A stretch of DNA of 25,304 nt, taken from UBA11858 sp964589145. Lineage in GTDB: Bacteria; Chloroflexota; Anaerolineae; Anaerolineales; UBA11858. The translations under genes were made by a program, and so were the position numbers. The stretch is from contig CAZPSL010000159.1 in the NCBI GenBank assembly GCA_964589145.1, positions 1 to 25,304 on the forward strand, written 5' to 3'. The notes below the pieces were generated by a model, which searched no databases, had not been told where the DNA came from, and saw only the letters and a program-made list of their open reading frames with translations. Shown in pieces: positions 15,809 to 22,551 of this stretch. Position 1 is the stretch's first letter. Every line of letters begins with the position of its first letter.

Positions 15809-17761
15809 ATGACCACTTTTGCCTGGTACCCCACGCCCGAACATATCGAAAATGCCAACCTCACCGCTTTCATGCGCGCCCGCAATCTGGCCGATTTCGA
15901 TGCCCTGATGCAGCGCTCCACGGAAGATGTGCCCTGGTTCACCGACGCACTGTTGAAATACCTGCAAATCGAGTTTTACACCCCTTACACGCAGGTTGTA
16001 GACCTGTCCGGAGGCATCCAGTGGCCGCAATGGTGCCTGAACGGCGAGATGAACATCGTCCACAACTGCCTGGATAAGTACATCGGCACGCCCGCAGCGC
16101 AGAAAACCGCCTTCATCTGGGAGGGCGAAGAGGGGGAAAGCCGTTCCATTACCTACGAGGAACTGTACCGTCTCACCAACCGGGCTGCCAATGCCCTGCG
16201 CTCGCTCGGTGTGGGCAAGGGCGACGCAGTGGGCGTGTTTATGCCCATGACGCTGGAGATTGTCGCCGCGCTGATGGCAATTGCCAAAATCGGGGCGGTG
16301 ATTGTGCCGCTTTTCTCCGGTTATGGTGTGGGCGCGGTCGTCACCCGCCTGAAAGAAACCCGCGCCAAGGCCCTCTTCACCGCCGACGGTTTCTTCCGCC
16401 GCGGGCGGGTGATTGACACCAAATCCACCGCCGACCAGGCCGCCGAACAACTCCCCGCCCTGAAACACATCATCGTTTTGCGGCGCAACCGCCAGCCGGT
16501 GAACATGACCGCGGGCCGCGACCACTGGTGGCACGACCTGGTGCTTGCCCAGCCGGAAGATGCCCCCACTGAGCGCACCCGCGCCGAAGATACCCTGATG
16601 GTGATTTACACCTCCGGCACCACCGGACGGCCAAAGGGCGCCGTGCATACCCATTGCGGGTTCCCCGTCAAAGGCGCGCAGGATATGGCCTTCGGCATGG
16701 ATTTGCATCCTGACGAGGTGATTTACTGGATTACGGATATGGGCTGGATGATGGGGCCCTGGCTGGTATTCGGCGCGCTGATTTTGGGTGCAACCGCCCT
16801 GCTTTACGATGGCGCGATGGATTATCCGGCCCCCGACCGTTTGTGGTCGCTGGTCTCCCGTCATCAGGTGAACAAACTGGGGCTTTCCCCCACCCTGATC
16901 CGCGCCCTGATGCCTCACGGAGATGCAATCGTCCGCCAGCACGATTTGAGCAGTTTGCGGATGTTCGGCTCCACCGGCGGCCCCTGGAACGATGCCCCCT
17001 GGATGTGGCTCTTTGAGAATGTTGGCGGAGGCCTGCGCCCGATTATCAACTACTCCGGCGGCACTGAAATTTCCGGCGGTATCCTGATGGGAAACCCGCT
17101 CCTGCCCATCAAACCCAGCGGATTCCCCGCGGCCTGCCCCGGCATCGCTGCCGACGTTTTCGATGAAACGGGCAAACCCGTGGTCGGGCAGGTGGGCGAA
17201 CTGGTGATCAAAGCCCCCTGGATTGGCATGACCCGCGGCTTTTGGCAGGACCCGGAACGTTACATCCAAACCTACTGGTCACGCTGGGAAAACATCTGGG
17301 TTCACGGCGATTGGGCGATGAAGGACGAAGACGGGCAGTGGTATCTGCTGGGACGGTCGGACGATACCATCAAGGTCGCCGGGAAGCGGCTTGGCCCCGC
17401 GGAGATGGAATCCGTGCTGGTGGCGCATCCGCAAGTGGTCGAAGCCGCGGTTATCGGCGTGCCGGATGAAATCAAGGGCAGCGCGGTGGTGGCGTTTTGC
17501 GTGCTCCGGGCCGAACCTGAAAACGCCGACGCGCTGCGGGCGGAACTCAAGGCGCAGGTTGTGCAGGCGATGGGTAAGGCCCTGGCCCCGAAGGAAGTGC
17601 TTTTCATCCCCGCATTGCCGATGACCCGCAACGCCAAAGTGATGCGCCGCATCATTCGCGCTGCTTACCTGGGGCAGGACCCCGGCGACATCACCTCGCT
17701 GGTCAACCCCGAAGCGGTGGAAGCAATCCGCCGTCTGCGGGAGGGATTCTCTCCCCCGTAG
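15809..17761 (+). CDS. Acetyl-CoA-synthetase-like AMP-forming acyl-CoA ligase
   Basis: A 650-residue ANL-superfamily enzyme of the acetyl/propionyl-CoA synthetase type. The ATP loop is YTSGTTGRPKG (267-277). The WITDMGWMMGPW block and the NYSGGTEISGG motif follow. The C-terminal domain carries LLGRSDDTIKVAGKRLGPAEME, and the catalytic lysine motif is TRNAKVMRR with Lys610. In this family that lysine is a common target of regulatory acetylation. It converts a short-chain acid to its CoA ester with ATP to AMP turnover. It is the last gene of the liv cluster, 37 bp after the PaaK-like gene. No clear ribosome binding site precedes the ATG. Confidence 0.9.
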   Translation: MTTFAWYPTPEHIENANLTAFMRARNLADFDALMQRSTEDVPWFTDALLKYLQIEFYTPYTQVVDLSGGIQWPQWCLNGEMNIVHNCLDKYIGTPAAQKTAFIWEGEEGESRSITYEELYRLTNRAANALRSLGVGKGDAVGVFMPMTLEIVAALMAIAKIGAVIVPLFSGYGVGAVVTRLKETRAKALFTADGFFRRGRVIDTKSTADQAAEQLPALKHIIVLRRNRQPVNMTAGRDHWWHDLVLAQPEDAPTERTRAEDTLMVIYTSGTTGRPKGAVHTHCGFPVKGAQDMAFGMDLHPDEVIYWITDMGWMMGPWLVFGALILGATALLYDGAMDYPAPDRLWSLVSRHQVNKLGLSPTLIRALMPHGDAIVRQHDLSSLRMFGSTGGPWNDAPWMWLFENVGGGLRPIINYSGGTEISGGILMGNPLLPIKPSGFPAACPGIAADVFDETGKPVVGQVGELVIKAPWIGMTRGFWQDPERYIQTYWSRWENIWVHGDWAMKDEDGQWYLLGRSDDTIKVAGKRLGPAEMESVLVAHPQVVEAAVIGVPDEIKGSAVVAFCVLRAEPENADALRAELKAQVVQAMGKALAPKEVLFIPALPMTRNAKVMRRIIRAAYLGQDPGDITSLVNPEAVEAIRRLREGFSPP

Positions 17762-17774
17762 GGCATTCCTGTAC

Positions 17775-17802
17775 CCCCAATCCCCAGCCCCCAATCCCTA
17801 CC
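17775..17802. repeat. 7-nt tandem repeat, four units
   Basis: CCCCAAT-CCCCAGC-CCCCAAT-CCCTACC occupies the gap between the converging ligase and aldolase genes and reaches the last codons of the latter. It resembles the CCCCA-type short tandem repeats described in cyanobacteria. No hairpin terminator is seen in this gap. Confidence 0.7.
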
Positions 17803-18697
17803 CCCCGCGCCACGCCTGGACGAGACTCTCCACTCGCGCCTCCGGCATGGGCAGCAGAGGCGGGCGAACCGTCCACAGCGGAAAATTGTGTTCAGCAGCC
17901 AGCAGCACCTTGACGGGGACGGCGTAGGGCGGGTATTGCGCCAGCACTGTGCGGTAAGCATCCAGCCGTGCCTGGGCTTCGGGATCGCGTCCGCCGCGCC
18001 GGAAGGCATCCCACACGGCGCGGGCATCGGGCGAAGTCAGGTTGGAAAGGGCGGTGATGCAGCCCTGAGCATGGCGCTCCAGCGCGTAGGTGAGCAGGGA
18101 ATCGTTGCCCGTCAGCACCAGCAGGTCATCCCCGAAGTGCTCGCCCAGGGCTGCCGCGTTTTGCGGATCGCCGCTGGAATCCTTGATTCCGGCAAACTGG
18201 GCGGGAAACGCGTCCTTGAGACGCGCCAGCAAATCCAGGGGGAGCGGCACGCCGGATTGGGCAGGGATGTGATACCCCAGGAAGTGCCCGTCCCCCGGCA
18301 CGCCCCGGCGGATGACCTCGCGAAACCAGGCGAACAGCCCGTCTTCATCTGCCTGCCGAAAGTAGTACGGCGGCAGCGTCACCACGCCGTTGAAGCCCAG
18401 ATCGAAGGCGGTGCGGGTCAGTTCGACGGTTTCGGTCAGGCTGGGCGTGCCGGTCCCTGCGAGCAGGCGGAAATCCGGGTGCGCCTGACGGACCTCCAGG
18501 GCGGCGCGCAGGATGTCGCTCCGCTCCGCGGGGGAGAAGGACGGCCCCTCGCCGGTGGTGCCCAGCAGCAGCGCGCCGTGGCAGCCGCGCCGGGCAAGAA
18601 AATCCAGCAAGCGGGGGATGGATTCAAGGTCGGGCGTAAAATCGGTTTTCAGGGGCGTGGGGGCAGCGGCATAAACGCCGGCGAGGGGATGAGTCAT
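17798..18697 (-). CDS. Dihydrodipicolinate synthase / N-acetylneuraminate lyase family aldolase
   Basis: A 299-residue class I aldolase of the DapA/NanA superfamily. GTTGEG (46-51) is the substrate carboxylate loop. Lys172 in FAGIKDSSGD is the Schiff-base lysine, and Tyr142 in GYHIPAQSG matches the catalytic tyrosine position. Family members catalyse aldol addition or cleavage with pyruvate. The YHIP and KDSSGD variants are more common in paralogues than in housekeeping DapA, so a sugar-acid or hydroxy-oxo-acid substrate is as likely as lysine synthesis. The start at 18697 follows AAAGG by 7 nt; an upstream in-frame start nine codons earlier lacks support. It converges with the liv cluster and stands alone. 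Confidence 0.88.
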   Translation of the reverse strand: MTHPLAGVYAAAPTPLKTDFTPDLESIPRLLDFLARRGCHGALLLGTTGEGPSFSPAERSDILRAALEVRQAHPDFRLLAGTGTPSLTETVELTRTAFDLGFNGVVTLPPYYFRQADEDGLFAWFREVIRRGVPGDGHFLGYHIPAQSGVPLPLDLLARLKDAFPAQFAGIKDSSGDPQNAAALGEHFGDDLLVLTGNDSLLTYALERHAQGCITALSNLTSPDARAVWDAFRRGGRDPEAQARLDAYRTVLAQYPPYAVPVKVLLAAEHNFPLWTVRPPLLPMPEARVESLVQAWRGG

Positions 18698-18793
18698 TGG
18701 TTGCCTTTCAGAGTCGCGGGGCAACTCGCTTGCAGAGGGCTTTTGGCGAGTTACCGGTGTTGGATGGGTCTGGCGGGGTTCTTCCTTGCCTCA

Positions 18794-18799
18794 ATTATA
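18794..18799 (-). promoter_or_regulatory. -10 box upstream of the aldolase gene
   Basis: A perfect TATAAT on the minus strand about 97 bp before the aldolase ATG. The region at the proper distance upstream is AT-rich (AATTTTTC) and gives only a poor -35 box. Confidence 0.4.
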
Positions 18800-18894
18800 A
18801 ACGTAAATATCGCAGAAAAATTGCTGCCTGACGCACCGGATGCAGGCACAAGATGTAGAAATTGGGCAAAATTCGGTATTGCGTTGTCGAGTAT

Positions 18895-18955
18895 GCCCCC
18901 ATCCCCGGCCCCTCCCCCACAGGGAGAGGGGAACCAAATCGGAAATTTTGAGAAG
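18895..18955 (+). repeat. C-rich palindromic repeat, copy A2
   Basis: CCCCCATCCCCGGCCCCTCC, then AGGGAGAGGGGAACCAAATC and GGAAATTTT. The second half aligns closely with the inverted copy at 19264-19342 (GGGAGAGGGGAATCAAAGCG, GGAAAATTTT). Confidence 0.65.
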
Positions 18956-18968
18956 GGGTGTGTTGTCA

Positions 18969-19007
18969 GGTGTGTGTGCGGCACACGAAGTGTGCCGCAC
19001 ACACACC
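18969..19007. repeat. Long perfect palindrome
   Basis: An 18-bp perfect stem beginning GGTGTGTGTGCGGCACAC with a GAA loop, inside element copy 1. It would fold into a very stable hairpin in RNA or extrude in DNA. Confidence 0.8.
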
Positions 19008-19211
19008 GAAGAGTCCAGTTCCCCCTTCCCTGGGGAGTGCGAAGCCTGCCCGAGATGGGGACTAAAATGCTGTGGCTTGTCGACAGATGACAATCTTTCT
19101 ATAACATTTGCCTGCATCCACCACCGTTTAGGGCGAAAGCCCTGATTATTTTCTGCTATACTTGACATAGGAGCCTCTGAAAGATTGCTTTGCAGTCAGA
19201 TACATTTTGAC

Positions 19212-19397
19212 GGGTGCAGGCAAAAGATATAGAAATCGGATAGTCATATGGGGACTGCTTCCTTTCCCCCCACCCAACCCTCCCAAAAATTTTCCGCTTT
19301 GATTCCCCTCTCCCTTCGGGAGAGGGGTCAGGGGTGAGGGTAGGATGCGGGCAGAGGAGGGGGGGACACCGTCGTTCTACAACATTTGCCTACACCC
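19212..19397. mobile_element. MITE-like element with 8-bp target duplication, copy 2 (186 bp)
   Basis: The ends are GGGTGCAGGCAAAAGATATA... and ...TTTGCCTACACCC, matching as inverted repeats at 19 of 23 positions. ATTTTGAC occurs directly outside both ends (19204-19211 and 19398-19405), a perfect 8-bp target site duplication. The interior is noncoding and includes a C-rich palindrome in the opposite direction to that of copy 1. Several insertion-sequence families make 8-bp duplications (for example IS6, IS66, IS256, IS1595, ISAs1); which one supplies the transposase cannot be decided here. Confidence 0.82.
19264..19342 (-). repeat. C-rich palindromic repeat, copy A3 (inverted)
   Basis: On the minus strand it reads CCCTCACCCCTGACCCCTCT, a CCCGAAGGG loop region, GAGAGGGGAATCAAAGCGG and an AAAATTTTTGGGAGGG tail. 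It is nested inside element copy 2. Confidence 0.65.
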
Positions 19398-19429
19398 ATT
19401 TTGACAGGCTGTGACGATATTTCCCCACC

Positions 19430-19459
19430 GGGTGCAGGCAACAGATGCGGAAATCGGGC
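19430..19459 (+). repeat. Lone terminal repeat (L-type end)
   Basis: GGGTGCAGGCAACAGATGCG followed by GAAATCGGGCAGTCA. It matches the left end of copy 2 and continues matching for about 20 bp into the interior (AAATCGG.TAGTCA versus AAATCGGGCAGTCA). No partner end was found before the kinase gene, so it appears to be a truncated copy about 100 bp upstream of ppk2. Confidence 0.6.
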
Positions 19460-19558
19460 AGTCACAGGGAACCGGGCAAACACTCCGTGCCGATCTGATT
19501 GTCGCTGTCGCAGCACCCCCGTCCGAGTTTTCGAGATACCAAGTGAAAAGGAGCAATT

Positions 19559-20461
19559 ATGGGCAAGAAAAACAAAAAGCACAAAAAAAATCCTGCGGGG
19601 GCCAGTCCTGTTCCTTTTGATGGGCAGACAGACGGGCCTGGAGATTACATTCCGCCCAAAAAGCACAAAATGAAACGCAAAGCCTACGAGAAAGAACTGG
19701 CGCGTCTACAGACTGAACTTGTGGAACTTCAGGAATGGATACGCTACAAGGGGCTGAAGGTCGTGGTCATCTTTGAAGGGCGCGACACCGCCGGAAAGGG
19801 CGGCACAATCAAGCGCATCACCGCCCGCCTCAATCCTCGTGTGGTTCGCGTGGTTGCACTGGGGGTGCCTACCGAGAAAGAGAAAACCCAGTGGTATTTC
19901 CAGCGGTACGTCCCGCATTTGCCTGCCGCCGGGGAAATGGTGCTCTTTGACCGCAGTTGGTATAACCGTGCCGGAGTTGAGCGCGTGATGGGCTTTTGTA
20001 CCGATGAGGAATACTGGGAGTTTTTGCGCTCCTGCCCCGAATTTGAACGGATGCTGGTGCGCTCTGGCATCATCCTGATCAAATACTGGCTCTCGGTCAG
20101 CGACGAGGAGCAAAAACGGCGGTTTGAAGCCCGCATCAACGACCCTTCCAAACGCTGGAAGTTCAGCAAAATGGATATCGAATCCTACAAACGCTGGGTA
20201 GATTACTCCAAAGCCAAAGACCAGATGTTCAAATACACCGACATCAAACAGGCCCCTTGGTACAACGTCAACGCCGATGTCAAGCGCCATGCCCGCCTGA
20301 ATGTGATTGCCCACCTGCTGAGTATGATCCCCTACAAGGAAATCCCTCAGGAGAAAATCGAACTGCCGGAACGGCAGACGGACGCCGGTTATGTGCGCCC
20401 GCCGCTGGAAGATTTGACCTTCATCCCGGAAATTTATCCCCGCCCCGAAGACCTGGAATAA
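19559..20461 (+). CDS. ppk2: Polyphosphate kinase 2 family protein
   Basis: A 300-residue PPK2-family kinase. Walker A is FEGRDTAGKGG (72-82). The Walker B region with the conserved FDRSWYNRAGVERVMGF block is at about 130-146. SDEEQKRRFEARINDPSKRWKFS (lid region), KTxD-like YSKAKDQMFKYTD and APWYNVNADVKRHARLNVI follow in family order. The enzyme transfers phosphate between inorganic polyphosphate and nucleotides; single-domain members of this length are common. Direction and nucleotide preference cannot be assigned. An N-terminal Lys-rich tail (GKKNKKHKKN) precedes the fold. AAAAGGAG lies 6 nt before the ATG. The S41 gene begins 12 bp downstream, so the two are probably co-transcribed. Confidence 0.95.
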   Translation: MGKKNKKHKKNPAGASPVPFDGQTDGPGDYIPPKKHKMKRKAYEKELARLQTELVELQEWIRYKGLKVVVIFEGRDTAGKGGTIKRITARLNPRVVRVVALGVPTEKEKTQWYFQRYVPHLPAAGEMVLFDRSWYNRAGVERVMGFCTDEEYWEFLRSCPEFERMLVRSGIILIKYWLSVSDEEQKRRFEARINDPSKRWKFSKMDIESYKRWVDYSKAKDQMFKYTDIKQAPWYNVNADVKRHARLNVIAHLLSMIPYKEIPQEKIELPERQTDAGYVRPPLEDLTFIPEIYPRPEDLE

Positions 20462-20473
20462 GGGAGTACCTCC

Positions 20474-22489
20474 GTGAAACGTTACCTGCCCCTCATTGCG
20501 CTTTTGCTGGCAGCCCTGGCCTGCGGGCTGTTCACCCATCCAGAGCCGGCTCCGACTTCTGCTCCCTCGCTGCCCACCGCCAGCCCGACCCCGCTTCCGC
20601 CGCGCCCGGTGGAACCGGGAGAGACCAACCCCGACGAGCCGGTTTTCGTCCTCGGGGAAATCCCCTACACCTCGCCTTTTTTCCTGGATACCATCGCCGA
20701 AGCCTTTGTGATGCTCGAAGACCAGGGCGGGTTCATCGCCCGCGACGAGGAATTTGAATTCCCGCTGGAGAGTCAGGTCATCGGGCCGGTGGAACTGGTG
20801 GATGACGATACCGTGACCTTCGAACTGTCGCTGCCCGCTGTCCCGCAGGGCAGCCAGCACGACCTCGATAACGACGGTGAATCCGATGCGGGCGTGCAGG
20901 TGTTCGCCATCGCTTACTGGTCGAACACCTGGGGCGGCCCCTTTTTGGAAGAGCGCGACGGCACCGGCTGGTCTACGGCTTATGCCTCCACCACCACCGA
21001 TGCCGACCGCGATAACGAAATTGACGGCGGCACGCTGCTCGTCTGGTCGCCGGATGATCAGCAGGGTTTCCCGACCGGCTTCGGGGAGGATGGCAAACTC
21101 TTTACCGAGGACGACCCGACCGCACCTATCCCCGCCGGTTACACGCTGGTAGACCTGGATTCGGAGCCGTTCCGCTTCTACAAGGAAGCCCGCCCCTCCC
21201 TCACGCTCCACGAGGGGGACCTGGCGGTCAACGACTACTCGGATTTGGGTTACGCCGAGGCTTTTGATGCGCTCTTCGAGAAGGTCCGCCGTGAATATCC
21301 CTTCACGGCGGACAAAGGCATCGACTGGGATGCACTCTACGATGAATTTGCCCCGCAAATTGCTGATGCCCGCGATGATGAAGCCTTTTTCTGGACGATA
21401 AAAAGATTCTCGCTGGCAATCCCTGACGGGCACGTAGGGATTGGATACAACGATATGGTTGGGCGGCTCTTTTACGAGAACTACGGCGGCAGTTTTGGGC
21501 TGATTTTGGCGGAATTGAGCGACGGGCGCGTTCTGGTGAAGGATGTTTTGCCCGGAACCCCGGCGGAAGACGCGGAAATCCGGGTGGGCGCGGAAATTCA
21601 GGCCTGGGACGGCGTTCCGATAACGGAAGCCATCTCGAAGGTCGAGCCGTTTTTCGGCCCTTATTCAACGGAACAGGCCAAAAGGCCGGAACAACTGGTC
21701 TTTTTGACGCGGGTTCCCCCGGGCAGAACGGTCGAAATCACGTTCAAAAATCCGGACGATTCTGCTCCCCAGACCAAGCAGTTGACTGCTGATGTGGAGT
21801 ATGATTCGCTCTTTGCGTGGATTCCCTCTTTTGCGCAGGATGAACTGGCCCTGCCCATCGAGGCCGAGGTGCTGGACGATTCCGGGCTGGGCTACATCCG
21901 CATCAACACGTTTTCGGATGATTACAACCTGATGGCGCAACTCTGGGACCGCTATATCAACGAACTGCTGGATTGGGAGGTGCCAGGCGTCATCATTGAT
22001 ATCCGTGTCAACAGCGGAGGCAGCAGCGGTCTGGCGCGCGATTTTGCCGGTTATTTTTTCGATGAGGAAGTGGAATTGATGCGGCGGGCGTACTACAACG
22101 AGTTGCTGGGAGAGTTTGAGTACAGTGATTACCCTGCACGCGTGCAGCCAGGCCCTGCGTATTACGACGGTCCCCTGGCGGTGCTGGTCAGCCCGTATTG
22201 TGTGAGCGCCTGTGAGGGCTTTGCTTACACCCTGACCCAGCGCGACAACGTGACGGTAATCGGCCACGCCCCGACAGCGGGGGCTTACGGTGAGGTCGGG
22301 CGCGGACAGTACGAACTGCCTGCCGATCTTTCGATGCAGTTTCCTACAGGCCGCTCCGAAACACCGGATGGTGATTTGCTGATTGAAGGGGTGGGCATTG
22401 TGCCCGATATTCTGGTGCCCGTCACCGAGGAGAGTGTGCTCAACGGGGTGGATACCGTACTCCAGGCTGCGGTGGACGCATTGCGGTAA
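20474..22489 (+). CDS. S41-family peptidase lipoprotein with calcium-loop-like N-terminal region
   Basis: A 671-residue protein starting at GTG (20474) with GGGAG upstream. Residues 1-17 form a lipoprotein signal ending in LAALAC (Cys17), followed by a Pro/Thr/Ser-rich linker. Two acidic DxDxDG-like loops (DLDNDGESD at 130-138, DADRDNEID at 176-184) resemble calcium-binding loops. A PDZ-like segment spans about 340-385 and the S41 core about 460-640. The Ser motif CVSACEGFAYTL places the nucleophile at Ser578. The lysine of the CtpA/Prc dyad is not seen: the usual GKG region reads PTAGAYGEVG. His320 in IPDGHVGIG may play the base role known for tricorn-type members. It probably acts outside the cell membrane; its substrate is unknown. 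Confidence 0.85.
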   Translation: MKRYLPLIALLLAALACGLFTHPEPAPTSAPSLPTASPTPLPPRPVEPGETNPDEPVFVLGEIPYTSPFFLDTIAEAFVMLEDQGGFIARDEEFEFPLESQVIGPVELVDDDTVTFELSLPAVPQGSQHDLDNDGESDAGVQVFAIAYWSNTWGGPFLEERDGTGWSTAYASTTTDADRDNEIDGGTLLVWSPDDQQGFPTGFGEDGKLFTEDDPTAPIPAGYTLVDLDSEPFRFYKEARPSLTLHEGDLAVNDYSDLGYAEAFDALFEKVRREYPFTADKGIDWDALYDEFAPQIADARDDEAFFWTIKRFSLAIPDGHVGIGYNDMVGRLFYENYGGSFGLILAELSDGRVLVKDVLPGTPAEDAEIRVGAEIQAWDGVPITEAISKVEPFFGPYSTEQAKRPEQLVFLTRVPPGRTVEITFKNPDDSAPQTKQLTADVEYDSLFAWIPSFAQDELALPIEAEVLDDSGLGYIRINTFSDDYNLMAQLWDRYINELLDWEVPGVIIDIRVNSGGSSGLARDFAGYFFDEEVELMRRAYYNELLGEFEYSDYPARVQPGPAYYDGPLAVLVSPYCVSACEGFAYTLTQRDNVTVIGHAPTAGAYGEVGRGQYELPADLSMQFPTGRSETPDGDLLIEGVGIVPDILVPVTEESVLNGVDTVLQAAVDALR

Positions 22490-22551
22490 ATACCTGGGAC
22501 ACGAAAGCGGGGAGTTCCGGGCGGGGTTTTGAGAAGGGACGGGATGGCAGT

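Larger units (their letters stand above)
18838..19119. mobile_element. Miniature inverted-repeat element, copy 1 (282 bp)
   Basis: The left end GGATGCAGGCACAAGATGTA and the reverse complement of the right end agree at 19 of 23 positions. Both ends carry GGATG where the other copies have GGGTG, which supports treating them as a true pair. The inside holds a C-rich palindrome (18895-18955), an 18-bp-stem palindrome (18969-19007) and no coding frame. The flanks GACGCACC and ACCACCGT do not form a target duplication, so the edges may have been altered. No transposase is present, so any movement would depend on a gene elsewhere. Confidence 0.6.
18698..19558. other. Repeat-rich intergenic region, 861 bp
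   Basis: The region lies between the divergent aldolase and polyphosphate kinase genes. It contains a minus-strand -10 box (18794-18799), a 282-bp and a 186-bp inverted-repeat element, a further single element end (19430-19459), C-rich palindromes and an 18-bp-stem hairpin. Short frames here are repeat-derived and are not called as genes. A palindrome AGGGC-GAAA-GCCCT lies at 19129-19142. Confidence 0.75.

Noticed and set aside
15683..17269. A 528-codon minus-strand frame opposite the acetyl-CoA-synthetase-like gene
   Set aside because: It is a shadow frame; its His/Gly-rich translation resembles no family.
18840..19145. A 101-codon frame in the repeat region before ppk2
   Set aside because: It is entirely built from the inverted-repeat element and C-rich palindrome, so it is treated as repeat-derived noise.
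18838..19459. Possibility of a CRISPR-like array from the recurring GTGCAGGCAA motifs
   Set aside because: The motifs alternate in direction, spacing is irregular, and the pattern fits paired terminal inverted repeats with a target duplication.
19706..21433. A 575-codon minus-strand frame spanning ppk2 and the S41 gene
   Set aside because: It crosses the boundary between two well-supported plus-strand genes, which a real gene of this kind would not be expected to do.
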